From Forficula auricularia (taxonomy: Eukaryota > Arthropoda > Insecta > Dermaptera > Forficulidae), in contig JALMQS010000069.1 of assembly GCA_024734495.1 (NCBI GenBank), positions 33,904 to 97,903 on the forward strand: a stretch of DNA of 64,000 nucleotides, written 5' to 3'. Of the stretch, positions 1 through 10,041 are shown one piece after another. Made by a program: the position numbers and the translations under genes. Under the pieces are notes generated by a model. It saw only the letters and a program-made list of their open reading frames with translations. It was not told where the DNA came from and did not search any database. Positions within the stretch are counted from its first letter, which is position 1. Each line of letters opens with the position of its first letter.

Positions 1-79
1 ATTATTATATCAATTATTCAACAAGTATACATTTAAATAATTAGTAGGAATAATTAATAATAACAAATTAAGTACTTAC

Positions 80-190
80 TTGCTTGACGCTGTGATGTCT
101 TTCCTTGGGCTGGAAGCGCCCGACCGATTGCGCGTCGCCCACAAAAGATAAGTTGGCCGGCCAAATTATCTATTTCTTTGAATTGTCTTT
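80..190 (-). CDS. Candidate internal exon of an unseen host gene
   Basis: A 111-nt segment, GC-richer than its surroundings, is bounded on the minus strand by a pyrimidine-rich acceptor (TTATTTTCAG, ending at 191) and a consensus donor GTAAGT (79-74). One of three frames is open throughout and encodes 36 residues containing FKEIDNLAGQL and GRRAIGRALP; the other two frames stop early. The exon would start in phase 2 and its length is a multiple of three, so it could be skipped without a frame change. I do not recognise the protein family. The adjoining exons would lie within the window's repeats or beyond position 1. It could be a chance open frame, but coincident splice sites, open frame and base composition make an exon plausible. 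Confidence 0.42.
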
Positions 191-562
191 CTGAAAATAA
201 CATTAAAAATAATATTTGCGTTATATATATTAGAGTTTAGTAAATGAACAAAAAATATTAGTTTTAATTACTTAATATAGTGTTAAATTTTTAATTACTA
301 TAGTTTTGAATTTTTACTGAAATCACAAATACGAATAAATAATACAAAAAACTATGACATTTCGATAGAATTTTTCTGTGATCTTTCTCAAGTACAGAGG
401 CGTACCCACATGGGGGTTTTGGGGTCAGAGCCCCCCCAATTCCAGGGCTCATGGGATGAGTAACGACAACGACAAACCGTTTCTTATTGCAAACTAACCG
501 TAATTAAATATATTTCATTAGTTTAATCAAGATTTATGTTCTTTTTTAATTTCTTAAGGTGC

Positions 563-1618
563 CTTTTTAACCGACTTCAAAAAAGGAGGAGGTTCTCAAT
601 TCGACTAAATTTTTTTTGTGTCTATGTTACCTGATATCTTCGCCAATTGTGAACCGATTTTGATGATTTTTTGCATTGGGTTCAGTCTAGTTTCCAATTG
701 GTACTTTTTTTTCATTGGTATTGGACCTTTTTTGCTATGTTTGTTTAGGCATAATTTCTTTGTTTATGAACCGATTTCAATGATTCTTTTTATATTGGAA
801 AGAGGGTACCTTAGGAATGGTCTCATATTAATTTAGTCAAGTTCTGATCATATGATCAATGACGAATTAACGTAAATATCCAATTCTTATGAGCAAATAA
901 TCGAAATTATAATAAATAAAATATTTTATAAAATAATCAATCTTAAAACGTTCATTTAAAACCCGCCAACGTTTCTAGAGAATTTCTATATTTATGAATT
1001 TAATTTTATTATCATTTTCTGATTCATTCGCCCGACCCTTTCTTTTATGAGATGCATCAAGGTATTATATTAAGTCACTATTAATAACATTACTAAAAAG
1101 AGAAAAATAAAAATAATTTTTATAAAAAATAAAGTAAAAAAATAAAAACCGACTTGAAAAAAATTAAATGCAACAAATAAAATAATAAAACTCAAAAATA
1201 AAATAAAATACACTAAAAGGTATAAAATAATTATCTAATTTAGTTACAACTAAACGACGAAATATTTACATGAAATTACTTTTTGAAGTCGGTGCTTAAC
1301 AAACTATATAAGCGAGCGTACCCGCCAATCGTACTAAGTAAAATCCGTCGAGTTTGATTTATAAAATGTATATTGAAGGAGACAATAAAAGAGTGTGTCT
1401 TCTGCTGGAATTATAAATTTTATTTATTTATAACGATTTATTATAAAATGTATGTTTGGCACCGACTTCAAAAAGTGATTTCATGTAAATATTTAGTCGT
1501 TTAGTTGTAACTAAATTAGATAATTATTTAATACCTTTTAGTGTGTTTTATATCATTTTTGAGTTTTATTATTTTATTTGTCGTTTTTTTTTTGTTTTTT
1601 TATAAAAATTATTTTTTA
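563..1618 (+). mobile_element. Family A element, copy 1 (flipped-loop type)
   Basis: It begins with TTTTAACCGACTTCAAAAAA followed by a GGAGGAGGTTCTC stretch. It continues through a conserved ~400-bp body, then two ~130-bp inverted arms around a loop. The word ACCGACTTCAAAAA or its complement recurs at the left end and at arm ends. The loop reads opposite to most copies (CAAACTATATAAGCGAGCGT first) and holds ~75 extra bases between two copies of ATAAAATGTAT. The right end has lost the last GAAGTCGGT word. No transposase is encoded, so this is a non-autonomous element. Confidence 0.75.
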
Positions 1619-2089
1619 GATCAGTTAAATTGTTCTCTAAAGAGCCCCTCGCTGAAAAGTTTTGGGATAGTTTTGATTTCTTGATCATTGATAAAAATAT
1701 AAGACAATATTTAATATTAAGTATAATTATAATCTTCGAGGGAAAGGGGCTCAACAATTTCTGAATAGCATCCAGGAGTATTTAACTGTATTTCATCTGC
1801 CAAAAGTAATGTTTTCGTTAATTCAATTAGCGAAAATTTTATTTTTTCCAATTACCTACTGAATATAATAAAATAATTTATTTTTACGTTGGTTGTCACT
1901 ATTACGCTTTATTAGACAAGGGACTAATCATAAATTTCACAAGAGATCACCTTTAAAAAAGTTCACTAATCAATGTTTCACCGAATTCAAAAATAAAAAA
2001 AAAATAAAAAAAATGAAAAAATTCTTAAACAAATAGAAATATTTTTTCCAGCCGGGCTAATAAAACACGTAGATGCGCCTATCATTGGA
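1619..2089. other. AT-rich spacer, no gene seen
   Basis: Short A/T runs and no convincing coding frame. I found no copy elsewhere in the window. Confidence 0.5.
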
Positions 2090-2400
2090 TCGAAGCTCTT
2101 TTAATTCCCAGGTGATTTATTTTTATTATGGCGTTAACTCATTTCGACTCTTTTCGAATGGCGGATTGTAATTTTGCTGATTCAATCCCCAGGCTTTGTC
2201 TAGCTGCGACACTTTGCTCTTTTTCTCTAATATGTCTACTGTCTGTCCACAATCGGAAATTGTCCCGGGGCAACCAACGAGTGGAGACACAATTCATTCT
2301 CTAGGGGGCCCGAGGGGATTGACTACGCTGGTCCTCTTTGCCTTCCAATCACCAATCGACCAGAGGAAATCTTTATTTTATTATTTCATTTTCTTTTAAA
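2090..2400. other. GC-richer unique island
   Basis: About 300 bases with near-balanced composition inside AT-rich DNA, with no copy elsewhere in the window. It contains TTTATTTTTATTATGG and CCCGGGGCAACC. A 67-codon frame from 2196 lacks family resemblance. It may be a conserved noncoding or regulatory element; only comparison with related genomes could decide. Confidence 0.3.
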
Positions 2401-2446
2401 TTACTGGGCGTTCATTGTCAACTGTGAACTAACGATGGGTTTGCTA

Positions 2447-2666
2447 GTAAGTGACTTCAAAGAACTAGAACTCTCTCCCGGCCTTCATCTTTGCTAACAC
2501 TTATCATCTCAAACCTTCAAAACCTGGTGCACAAACACCTATGCTTCCACCCTTTCACTTGAACAATTTTCCCTTCCCTTTGGTAATGTAATGGTCTTTC
2601 GAGATACATAGGGGCTGGATCTTACTGGTGCGGGCCCCTTCTTGGATTTGATTGCATTAAAAAAAT
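2447..2666 (+). mobile_element. CR1-like LINE 3' fragment
   Basis: The sequence matches the last ~40 codons and 3' UTR of the CR1-like element at 31.7-34.3 kb (shared words include GGTCTTTCGAGAT and TTGATTGCATTAAAAAAA). It ends in a short poly-A. It is 5' truncated, as is usual for target-primed insertions, and its coding part carries indels. Confidence 0.75.
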
Positions 2667-2692
2667 TTGGTAACGCACGGACTAACTAACCA
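2663..2692 (+). repeat. Family B short fragment
   Basis: AAATTTGGTAACGCACGGAC and the following CTAACTAAC match the family B copies at 23.4 and 53.0 kb. The fragment abuts the poly-A of the CR1 fragment, so that LINE probably inserted at its edge. Confidence 0.6.
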
Positions 2693-2734
2693 GGGTAGAG
2701 ACAAATTTAAAAAATAATAAAGTAGTATAATAAT

Positions 2735-2890
2735 AAGTGAAAAGTTTTTGTGTTGCCGAGAGTAGCAGAGTTGTTGATTCATAAAGAGAAACAAAGAGGT
2801 TGTCCTCTGCTTGATGGTCAAGCAGAGGACAACCTCTTTGTTTCTCTTTGATAATAATAAGTTCCTGGAGCCACCGAGCGATGCACGGTA
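2735..2890. repeat. Penelope-type terminal repeats joined as a near-perfect palindrome
   Basis: Positions 2783-2814 and 2818-2849 are exact 32-base inverted repeats around a 3-base loop (TGG). Each arm carries AAAGAGAAACAAAGAGG and CCTCTGCTTGA. The left flank (GCCGAGAGTAGCAGAGTTGT) matches the repeat at 31.49 kb. The same word set occurs at 5.95, 20.63, 31.53 and 35.2 kb. The join looks like two copies meeting end to end. Confidence 0.7.
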
Positions 2891-2925
2891 ACCAAATTAA
2901 GAAAAATACAAATTTATAGTAAACG

Positions 2926-3030
2926 CCCCCTGGATCCCCACCCCCGAAACCACGCTCCTCGCCCCACCCCGGATCCCACACAACTGCGCTCCCTACCTCC
3001 TTTACCCCCCACATCCATCCCAACCCCGCA
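2926..3030. other. C-rich low-complexity stretch
   Basis: A run of CCCC-containing triplets (GCCCCCTGGATCCCCACCCC and similar) stands out from the AT-rich surroundings. Overlapping frames here look like artefacts of the composition. No function is apparent. Confidence 0.4.
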
Positions 3031-3049
3031 CCCAGTTTGCATTTCTAGA

Positions 3050-4165
3050 TTTTTAGTTGTCCACAGATTATGTGTATATAGGTATATAAATAAATTCCAT
3101 ATAATTATTTTTTTAATTAAATAACAATTTATCGAATTTTTTAATCAATTAAATAAATAATAATTTTATTGAAGCAATTTTTTACATGAAATAGGATTCG
3201 ATTTTGGAGATTACTTCCCCACTATCGACTGTACTTGATTTTCTTTTTTTTCTTTTTAATGCAATCGAATGCAAGAAGGGTGCACCAGTAAAGATGCAGC
3301 TCCTATGGATCTCGAAAGACCCTTGCATTACCGAAGAGAAGGAAAAGTTGATTAAGTGAGAGGGGTGTAGACGTAGGTGTCTATGCACTCCGGTTTTGAA
3401 GGTTTGAAGATTATAGGTGCTGGGAAAGATGGAGGCTGGGAGAGAGTTCCAGTTCCTTGAAGTCATGGGGATATATGTATTGGCGAATGAAGTGGTCCGG
3501 CACTTTTCTAATTTGACCGTGAAAGAGTGTTGGGAGTCGGCAAAAGGCGTGCTACCTGCAAAGCATGCTTTGGGGGAATTATTGATTTTATCTCATCAGA
3601 GCACCTGCCGTGATAGTATCTATAGAAAAGGGAAAGGGCAGAGACATTTCTACGATGACCCAGCGAGTCGAGGGAGTCGGTGAGGTAAGAATCGTCAATT
3701 AGCCTGAAGGCTCGTTTCTGAATTGCATCCAGGGTAGCAAGAGAATATTTAGAGGCTCCTCTCCTAGCTTGCGATATAATTTTTAGTCCGTGTTTTTTAA
3801 TAAAAGGAATTTTAATCAATTAAATTGGAAAATTCTAATATAAAACAATATTTGGTATAAAGTATTAGTGGGTTTTAAAATTAAAAAATCAATTAAAAAT
3901 AAAAGATAATTGAAAAAAATGTAAACAAACTTTTTATTGAGATTTTCATCTATCAATAATTATTTTAATTAAGAAAAAATCAATTAAGATGAAATTTGTC
4001 GAGGTCCAGACCTAGTCAGATCGCTTTCTCATCCTCAAAACTTTTTAAATATAATTTGTTTCATCAAAATCGGTAGAGCCGTTTTCAAAATAGAACTAAG
4101 ATACAAATATACAAACAAATAAATATATATACAATTTTTGCTCGTTTAATAAGAGTAGATAGATA
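3050..4165 (+). repeat. Family D element, interrupted by a CR1 fragment
   Basis: The left part (3050-3240) holds the motif GTCCACAGATTATGTGTATA and a degenerate copy of the D unit (GGAGATTACTTCCCCACTAT). The right part (3811-4165) matches 42.11-42.38 kb almost throughout (GTCGAGGTCCAGACCTAG, ATCGGTAGAGCCGTTTTCAA) and ends in AATAAGAGTAGATAGATA. The intervening 3241-3770 is a CR1-like insertion. Confidence 0.65.
3241..3770 (-). pseudogene. CR1-like LINE ORF2 C-terminal fragment
   Basis: On the minus strand, two pieces of reading frame match the C-terminus of the 779-codon frame at 31.8 kb: one with GASKYSLATLDAIQKRA and LFYRYYHGRCSDEIKSI, the other with NWNSLPASIFPSTY. They are joined by frameshifts near 3510. 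A T-rich run at its left edge represents the poly-A tail. Only the region after the reverse transcriptase domain is present, so it is a dead 5'-truncated copy. Confidence 0.8.
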
Positions 4166-4710
4166 TATAACTACATATTTAGAGAAATTCCATGGGAAAT
4201 TCATGGACACTAATCTTCTAATGTTTTAAAATGTATTATTATTAAGGCGTGTATAAGTGAATATCATGTAATATGCTATAATAAATAGGTTGGAATATTT
4301 TTTTTTCTTGAAAGAAATATGTAATATATTATATAATTTGTATACCTATTCAATTTCCAAATTCAAGTATTGTATTTCCAATATATACCATATATTTATA
4401 TTATATTACAAAAGGTTGATTTTAGGACGCAACAAAAAATATAATTAACTATAGTATAATTTTAGCCTCGTGCATAGTCCGATTTATTTTCAAAAAATAT
4501 TTATTAGGTCAGTTCACTTTTTATATAACGAGAGGGAAAATTAAAAAAAAACCTTAACAGTTTTTTTATTCAAATAAAATTAATAAAAAATACTAAAATG
4601 TACATTTTAGTTGAAATAAATAAATACATTTAAAAACAATCTCACGTTTATTAAATATCCAAACGTTGTGGAGGAAATTCTGAAAATTTAATAAATAGAT
4701 AATTGTTTAA

Positions 4711-5037
4711 ACAGTTTGTAGGCCTACAAACAGTGACAGTGAACGTATCGATAGTGCCCAACATTCTCAAAACAGCAACAGCCGAGACGTCAGCCACCAT
4801 AATGTAAGTAATACACCCTCAACCACAAAACACCGAAAACTTCCTAAATATCCAAATCTACCTAACCTTCCGACTGAAGAAATTCAGTCGGAGGACATTC
4901 TCCAAAACAAACCTTGGACTAAAAGGTTAAGACCAACTAGACCACCCACCCCCTCTCTTGAAAATGGCTCCAAAAGGAGAGCCGAAACGTCGAGTAAAAC
5001 TATCAAACCCACGCGTAGAATCCCGAAAAACCTCTAA
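4711..5037 (+). CDS. 103-codon open frame without ATG; possible terminal exon or ORF1 remnant
   Basis: Open from the stop at 4708 to TAA at 5035, with no methionine codon in frame. A possible splice acceptor (AGTTTGTAG) ends at 4720. The product would be rich in Ser, Pro, Thr, Lys and Arg, with segments such as RKLPKYPNLPNLPTEE and PTPSLENGSKRRAE. That composition resembles low-complexity parts of LINE ORF1 proteins, and a family D tail follows closely at 5.08 kb, so a decayed retroelement ORF1 is as likely as a host exon. I recognise no domain. Its length in this AT-rich context argues against pure chance. Confidence 0.35.
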   Translation, partial: TVCRPTNSDSERIDSAQHSQNSNSRDVSHHNVSNTPSTTKHRKLPKYPNLPNLPTEEIQSEDILQNKPWTKRLRPTRPPTPSLENGSKRRAETSSKTIKPTRRIPKNL

Positions 5038-5074
5038 TGACAAAGAACCTATCCGCGGAAGCCTCACTGAGCAA

Positions 5075-5127
5075 ATAAATATATGTATTAACAATTTTTG
5101 CTCGTTTAATAAGAGTAGATAGATAGG
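5075..5127 (+). repeat. Family D 3' tail
   Basis: ACAATTTTTGCTCGTTTAAT followed by AAGAGTAGATAGATA is the same terminal sequence as at 4.13-4.16 kb and 42.35 kb. Confidence 0.6.
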
Positions 5128-5389
5128 AAGGGTTTTTGGATAGATTTTGGGTTGAAAAATGAAAAAGGAGAACAATAATCATTAAAAAAAAAAATAAGAG
5201 AAAGGGATTATTTAGTGTTGAACCTATTTAAATAATAAATCTATAAAGCTTTCCCTCTCTCGATGTGATGAGGCTACGAATAACAAAAGCAAAAAAATAA
5301 CAATTCGCAGTTTAAGGTTTGAAAATTTCGCAATAATTCAGTATTTTTTTTCTCGATCGAAGTAATAAAATAAAAAAAATAAAAAATGG

Positions 5390-5620
5390 GGGGAAAAAAG
5401 CTAACTGAGAAAGTGAGCAGGTGGGGGAAAGCATCCGGGAAAAAACGAACGGAAACAATAACGTCTTGTTTAGAGGAGGCTGTAAAGCGGCCGTCGTTTT
5501 ATTGCCAATGCAGACAATAAATGCGCGACTCTTCCAACCCCACCCGCTTGGTTTTTTAATATCGTCTTATTATCTTGAATTCTGTTTACCCAGAGACATT
5601 ACGCAAATATTAACTTAAAT
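5390..5620. other. GC-richer unique island
   Basis: A non-repetitive stretch with CGTCGTTTTATTGCCAATGC followed by AGACAATAAATGCGCGAC. It contains TTTATTG/CAATAAA-type AT cores in GC-rich flanks, a texture seen in conserved noncoding DNA. No coding support. Confidence 0.3.
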
Positions 5621-6010
5621 CATGGCAAAACAATCTTGATGAAATTCAATGAGCTATATTGCACGAGGGACCAAACAGAGAGAGCTACGTTTCAATATTT
5701 TCTCAAATATTATTATTAAATTTTCGCTATAAATAAAATTAATTAAAATTTATTTATCAGAAAAAAATTGACACGTTTTCGCTAAGTCATTTAATTAAGT
5801 ACTTATAAAATTAATACGATGAATAAGAGTAAAAATAATTAACGGTTTAGGTTTTTTTGTTTTTGGTTTAATTGCTAAACTTAATCGATAGCTTTTTTTT
5901 AATTAAATGAAAGTTGAGTCTTGAGCTCTAAGATATAGGTAGTTATAATGAGAAAAAAGAGGCTGTCCTCTGCTTGATGCAAATAAATATACTCATATAA
6001 TTATGTATTC

Positions 6011-6613
6011 TAGAGGTGGCCCTTATTTGGGGTATTTTCGAATTTTTTACCCTGGCAGAGGTTCATACAAAAGTTTCAAGCTCCTATCTCAATTTTAACC
6101 TGTGCCTCAGAGCGATGTAAGATTCCCATCTAAATAACATGGGGTTTTTGGCATTGAAGGATAAATTTTTTATTCGGGCCAAAGCATTGGTTTAAAAAAT
6201 TTGAAACTCTGTAGATATTATCCTTATAACAATAGCTACTCTTCAGAATTTTTACAGATTTGTAGCTATTATAATTTTGGAGTCTATAACTTATTAACAC
6301 TAGGTAGTAGGCAGTATCTAGCTTTATAATAACTAAAAATCTAAAAAAACTCTGAAGGATAGCTACTATTATAAGGGTAAAGTTTAAATAGTTTCAAATT
6401 TTTTGTAATATTACTTTGGCCGGAATAAAAAATTGATATTTCAATGGCAAAAATCCCATGTTATTTAGATGGGAAACTTGCATCGCTCTGAGGCACAGGT
6501 TAAAATTGAGATAGGGACTTGAACCTTGGAAGATATTTTTTTATTTATTTCGAACCATATAAGCCCTCTGCCAGCGTAAAAATTCGAAAATACCCAAAAT
6601 AAGGACCACCCTA
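6011..6613. mobile_element. ~600-bp foldback element
   Basis: Two arms of about 270 bases are imperfect reverse complements (left GGCCCTTATTTGGGGTATTT, right AATACCCAAAATAAGGACC) and meet near 6300. No coding capacity. ATGTAT flanks both ends and might be a target duplication. Nothing here identifies a transposase family. Confidence 0.75.
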
Positions 6614-6629
6614 ATGTATACATATGGTA

Positions 6630-6876
6630 CACTCCTGGATAAAATTAACGCGCCACTTGTGATTTTCACAATATTTCAAGAATAGGAAGTATAATAATTA
6701 TTATTTCTTTCAGGGGCCACCTGGCTCTTAGTATGAATGAAAAAACAAGTATAATCAAAAAGAAGTAACTTTATTGGATACGAAAATTTAAAAAACTAAA
6801 ACATAAATAGGCCTAAATTTATTGTTAAAAAGTTAAGTTGAAAATCACAAGTGGTGCATAATTTTGTCCAGGAGTG
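6630..6876. mobile_element. Tc1/mariner-type MITE, 247 bp
   Basis: Terminal inverted repeats of ~40 bases begin CACTCCTGGATAAAATTA on the left and CACTCCTGGACAAAATTA on the reversed right end. TA dinucleotides flank both ends (6628-6629, 6877-6878), as expected for Tc1/mariner target duplication. Non-coding. Confidence 0.85.
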
Positions 6877-6920
6877 TATATCAAATATAAATATATATAA
6901 TTTACTTGTTTGTGACTATA

Positions 6921-6948
6921 GTTTCGAAGGCTAGGCCTTCATCATCAG
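6921..6948 (-). ncRNA. Hammerhead-like motif
   Basis: On the minus strand: CTGATGA, one T, a perfect 6-bp hairpin GAAGGC/GCCTTC with a 3-base loop, then GAAAC. This matches the conserved core of hammerhead ribozymes, except for one extra base before stem II. It lies in a Penelope-type terminal repeat, where such motifs are known. Activity is not inferable from sequence. Confidence 0.5.
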
Positions 6949-7066
6949 GCTGTTTAATTAGAAATATTTTATCTATTATTTCTCATGGGGTCAATCACCA
7001 AATGGAAATTTAAAATTTGTTGTCATAGCAAGCTGCCTACTCAAACACACAAACTACATAATATAC

Positions 7067-7118
7067 ACATATTTACCAGGTTATTATAATCGTATGAAAA
7101 AAGTATTTTATTTTTTGA
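7067..7118 (-). repeat. Family B, left piece of an interrupted copy
   Basis: TTATAATCGTATGAAAAAAG matches the start of the copy at 19.03 kb. The rest of this copy resumes at 8797, beyond an inserted LINE. Confidence 0.6.
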
Positions 7119-8797
7119 TTCGTATTTTATTAATTTATTTATTTCAACGGCATGTGCCTTTAAAAACATTAAAAAAGTAATACAAAGAAACACTACTTAT
7201 TAAAAAGTAGAAAAAAAACAATAAAGTTAAACATACAAATAATAAACAATAATACAGAGTAAATCAGATATAATAATTATGATAGTGAGTATTTAAATAT
7301 ATGAAAGTGTGTTTATTTTTATAATTTTAGACATTCTGTTGGTATCTATAGTAAAATTCAAAACGCATGTTTTTTGGGAAAGGAGCGCTTAATCTATAAA
7401 CAGGGTTGGTTTCGGAATGACGTGTAAATGGAACTGGTGGATAGAATGGTTCATTCTGTCGTAGTGGGTACGAAGGATTGTTCAGTGGAAAAATAATTCT
7501 AAGCTCAGGACAACGAATGGTATCAGACATAATTTTAAAAGTGAATAAGTTGTCGGAAGCAATCATAGACGAAAGAATAGTTGACATGTCGAAAGTTTCA
7601 GCGATTTTCGAGTAGTCATGATCGTATCTAGACATAGGGCTACCAGAGAGAGACGCTAGATGTCTCAAAACTTTATGCTGAATTCTTTCAAGTCTAGCTA
7701 TGTTGGTTTTTTGATTCGGTCTCCAGATTGTTGAAGCATACATTACGACAGATTTAATCAAACTTATGTATAGGTATCTGATACTCCTAAAAGCTTTAGT
7801 GTTGCGAAATATGAACCCCTAAGTTCGGTTAGCTTTACTAACCACATGATTAATATGTTCATTAAACGTGAGCTTTGAGTCAAATGTGACACCAAGGTGT
7901 TTGATGGAAGTTACTCTAATGCAATAAGAAGTATCGTCCAGATAGTAATTGTATGAGATAAAATATTCTTTTTTTGAGAATGAAATGGTGAAGCATTTGT
8001 CAAAATTTAGAAAAAATAAGTTTGCTTTGCACCAGATAGTTAAGTTTTTAGGTCGGATTGTAGCTTTTTGCAGTCTGAAACTTTAGAAATGTCAAAAAAC
8101 AATTTGATATCGTCTGCGAATAGAAATATATTGCAATGTTGAATTACTTTGACCAGGTCATTAATTAGTTGGAAGATTAAGGTACTTAAGCTTTAGCAAC
8201 AAAATTTCATGATTGATGAGGTCAAAGGCTTTTTTAAAATCAAGGTAAATAGCGTCGAGTTGTGTATTTTTGTAAAGGCTGAGGAAAATAGAATTTGTGA
8301 ATAGAGTAAGATTAGTGACAGTTGAAAGAGAATGTACAAATCCATGGTGTTTACTGGAAATCGCATCAGAGCAAAGTAAAAGAATCTTGTTGTACATAAT
8401 CTTGTCTAATAATTTTGGTATCGCACTTATTATAGCTATTGGTCTGTAATTTCTGATATTATTGCGTGAGCCACTCTTGAAAACGGGAGTAATAAATGAT
8501 ATTTTCCATAGTTCAGGTAGAAATTTTTCTTCAAGAGAGAGGTTGAATAATATAAGTAAGGATTTAATAAGAGACAAATAACAGTTTTTGACTATAAAAG
8601 CAGGTACACCATCAGAGCCGACGGTGAGAGAGGGCTTCAAATCCTTTAATGCAGTGATTATTTCTTCCTCAGAAATTGTAATTGGAATATTACTAGCATG
8701 TTCATCGGGGACTAAAGTATTTGCACAATAATTGGCAATAGTGAGTCAAATGTTGCATTTGTTGTAGCCAAGCTATAGACATTTTTAAAGAATTCAA
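7119..8797 (-). pseudogene. Jockey/CR1-group LINE reverse-transcriptase pseudogene
   Basis: Minus-strand frames give, in order, a segment with EEEIITALKDLKPS, RT motifs SDGVPAFIVKN, NYRPIAIISAIPKLLDKI and YLDFKKAFDLIN (8640-8161), the catalytic LFADDIKLFF (near 8110), HLGVTFDSKLTFNEHI, and a C-terminal region IWRPNQKTNIARLERIQ ending at 7327. About 70 residues that normally precede the FADD box (around SGVPQGS) are deleted at ~8161, and stops and frameshifts occur near 8040, 7820 and 8740. The 3' UTR continues to ~7120 and includes GGCACATGCCGTTGAAATAA. The endonuclease domain is missing (5' truncation). The element sits inside a family B copy. Confidence 0.8.
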
Positions 8798-9390
8798 TTT
8801 TCGAAATACTTATCTCAAAAAGGGGCTAAAAATATTTTGAATAAAAAATTTCGGATTCACGTGGTTTCGGTCTACAATAAATTCTTCTATAGTGAATATC
8901 GAGAAAATTATATTTTAAGAGATAATAATTATTAATTATTTTGAGGCGACTGTGGGTCAGTGGCTAGAGTGTTGGGTCGCTGACTCGAAGATCCCTGGTT
9001 CGAGGCCGAGTCGAGATATTTGCAGTCGCCTGTTCTTGGAAAGTAATGGCAACCTACCAAGAGTATAATTGCCAAGTAACCTCTCCAACCTAGCCATTCG
9101 GAACCGGTGTTAAAAAGAAGGTCCCGTATATCTGTGTAAAACAACTAAAAACACTCAGCACAGGTATATGTGGAGAGGCGCCGACACCCGTTTCGGGTAT
9201 GGCAGTCTAAAAAGAAGAATAAGAATTATTTTGTCAAAATGTTAGTGAGTGGTTGTGAGTTACCAAATTTTGTGTACCGTACACTCTAGCTCAAAATCTA
9301 ATAAAGATATCAAAAGTACATTTGATATGTATATGCATATTTTATATTGAGATTAAGAGCTGATTTTTTTTCAACCAACTTTTCAGAACA
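8797..9390 (-). repeat. Family B, main piece, split by a SINE
   Basis: Matches 19.07-19.34 kb: ATCTCAAAAAGGGGCTAAAA, TTTCGGTCTACAA, TTTTGTCAAAATG, GAGATTAAGAGCTGATT. The SINE at 8944-9223 interrupts it within AATTATTTTG. Confidence 0.65.
8944..9223 (+). mobile_element. tRNA-derived SINE, 280 bp, with target duplication
   Basis: The head contains pol III-type boxes: an A-box-like GTCAGTGGCTAGAGTGTTGG and a B box GGTTCGAGGCC. The body runs to a tail AAAAAGAAGAATAAG. The 10-base direct repeat AATTATTTTG flanks it at 8934-8943 and 9224-9233, and the empty site is seen in other family B copies. This is a clean, recent-looking retroposition event; the enzyme would come from a partner LINE. Confidence 0.88.
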
Positions 9391-9814
9391 TCTTACCTTC
9401 TTCTTCACGGTTTAAAAGCTTTATGTAAATTCTTTTCACATAATGAACAGATCTCATCCAGAGGACAAGAATTTTTCTGTTGAATATTCTTCCTTTTTAA
9501 AACCCTGAAGAAAGAGGAAAATTATTTTAAAAAGTTGGTTAAAAAAGCTTTAAGTGGTATTCTAATTAAAGTTGTTTATTTTTAAATATTTTTATTATCC
9601 TAGGTGTCACTCCATCAAATTCCATTTCTATTTACCAGCCAGTCTACTAATTTTTTTTTAATTTATTGTAAGTTATAGACTTGATGGTATTTATTCAATG
9701 AGCCAAACTAGGCGTCTGTCAAAAAAGAGAGCCATTCCTCAATTTTCTCTCAATTATTATTAATATTTATCTAAATCATAGATTAAAAAAAAAGGTAATT
9801 TTTTTTATTATTTT
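9391..9814. other. AT-rich spacer, no gene seen
   Basis: No convincing reading frame and no matching repeat found by eye. Confidence 0.4.
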
Positions 9815-9930
9815 AGACAAAAATGATCGGCCGGGGCACGAACGGGGACGATTAAAATAACGAGATAAAAATAGCTGAGATGTTTTTCCGCCAACTCATT
9901 AAATTCATTATATAATTTACAAGACTAACT
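9815..9930. other. GC-richer unique island
   Basis: ATGATCGGCCGGGGCACGAA and CTCATTAAATTCATTATATA sit within a ~110-base non-repetitive stretch. No coding frame. It is a candidate conserved noncoding element of uncertain nature. Confidence 0.28.
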
Positions 9931-10041
9931 AAATAGGGCATTAATTACAAGAGTATGAAAAAATAATGAAGTATTTTTTAATTGCTTTATTAAATCAATA
10001 TGTTTTTAATGAAATTTAAAATTCTGTCTTTGTGAAAATGA

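Larger units (their letters stand above)
5940..6950. repeat. Penelope-type terminal repeat split by two insertions
   Basis: The left part (5950-6010: GAGGCTGTCCTCTGCTTGAT, GCAAATAAATATAC) and right part (6880-6950: TTTGTGACTATAGTTTCGAA) are consecutive in the uninterrupted copy at 31.53-31.66 kb. Between them lie a foldback element (6011-6613) and a Tc1-type MITE (6630-6876), giving a relative age order. Confidence 0.65.

Noticed and set aside
618..836. 72-codon Phe-rich frame
   Set aside because: It lies in the family A body, has a GTG first codon, and is not conserved in frame among other copies.
3417..3683. Plus-strand frames over CR1 fragments (also 31913-32110, 32677-32995, 33450-33656)
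   Set aside because: They are antisense shadows of the LINE reading frame; the minus strand carries the conserved motifs.
4955..4995. AAAATGGCTCC...GAGCCGAAACGTCG as another hammerhead-like motif
   Set aside because: A stem and GAAAC are present but the CTGANGA box is missing.
8944..9020. Functional tRNA gene
   Set aside because: It has A and B boxes, but the cloverleaf is poor and it is followed by a SINE body and tail with a target duplication.
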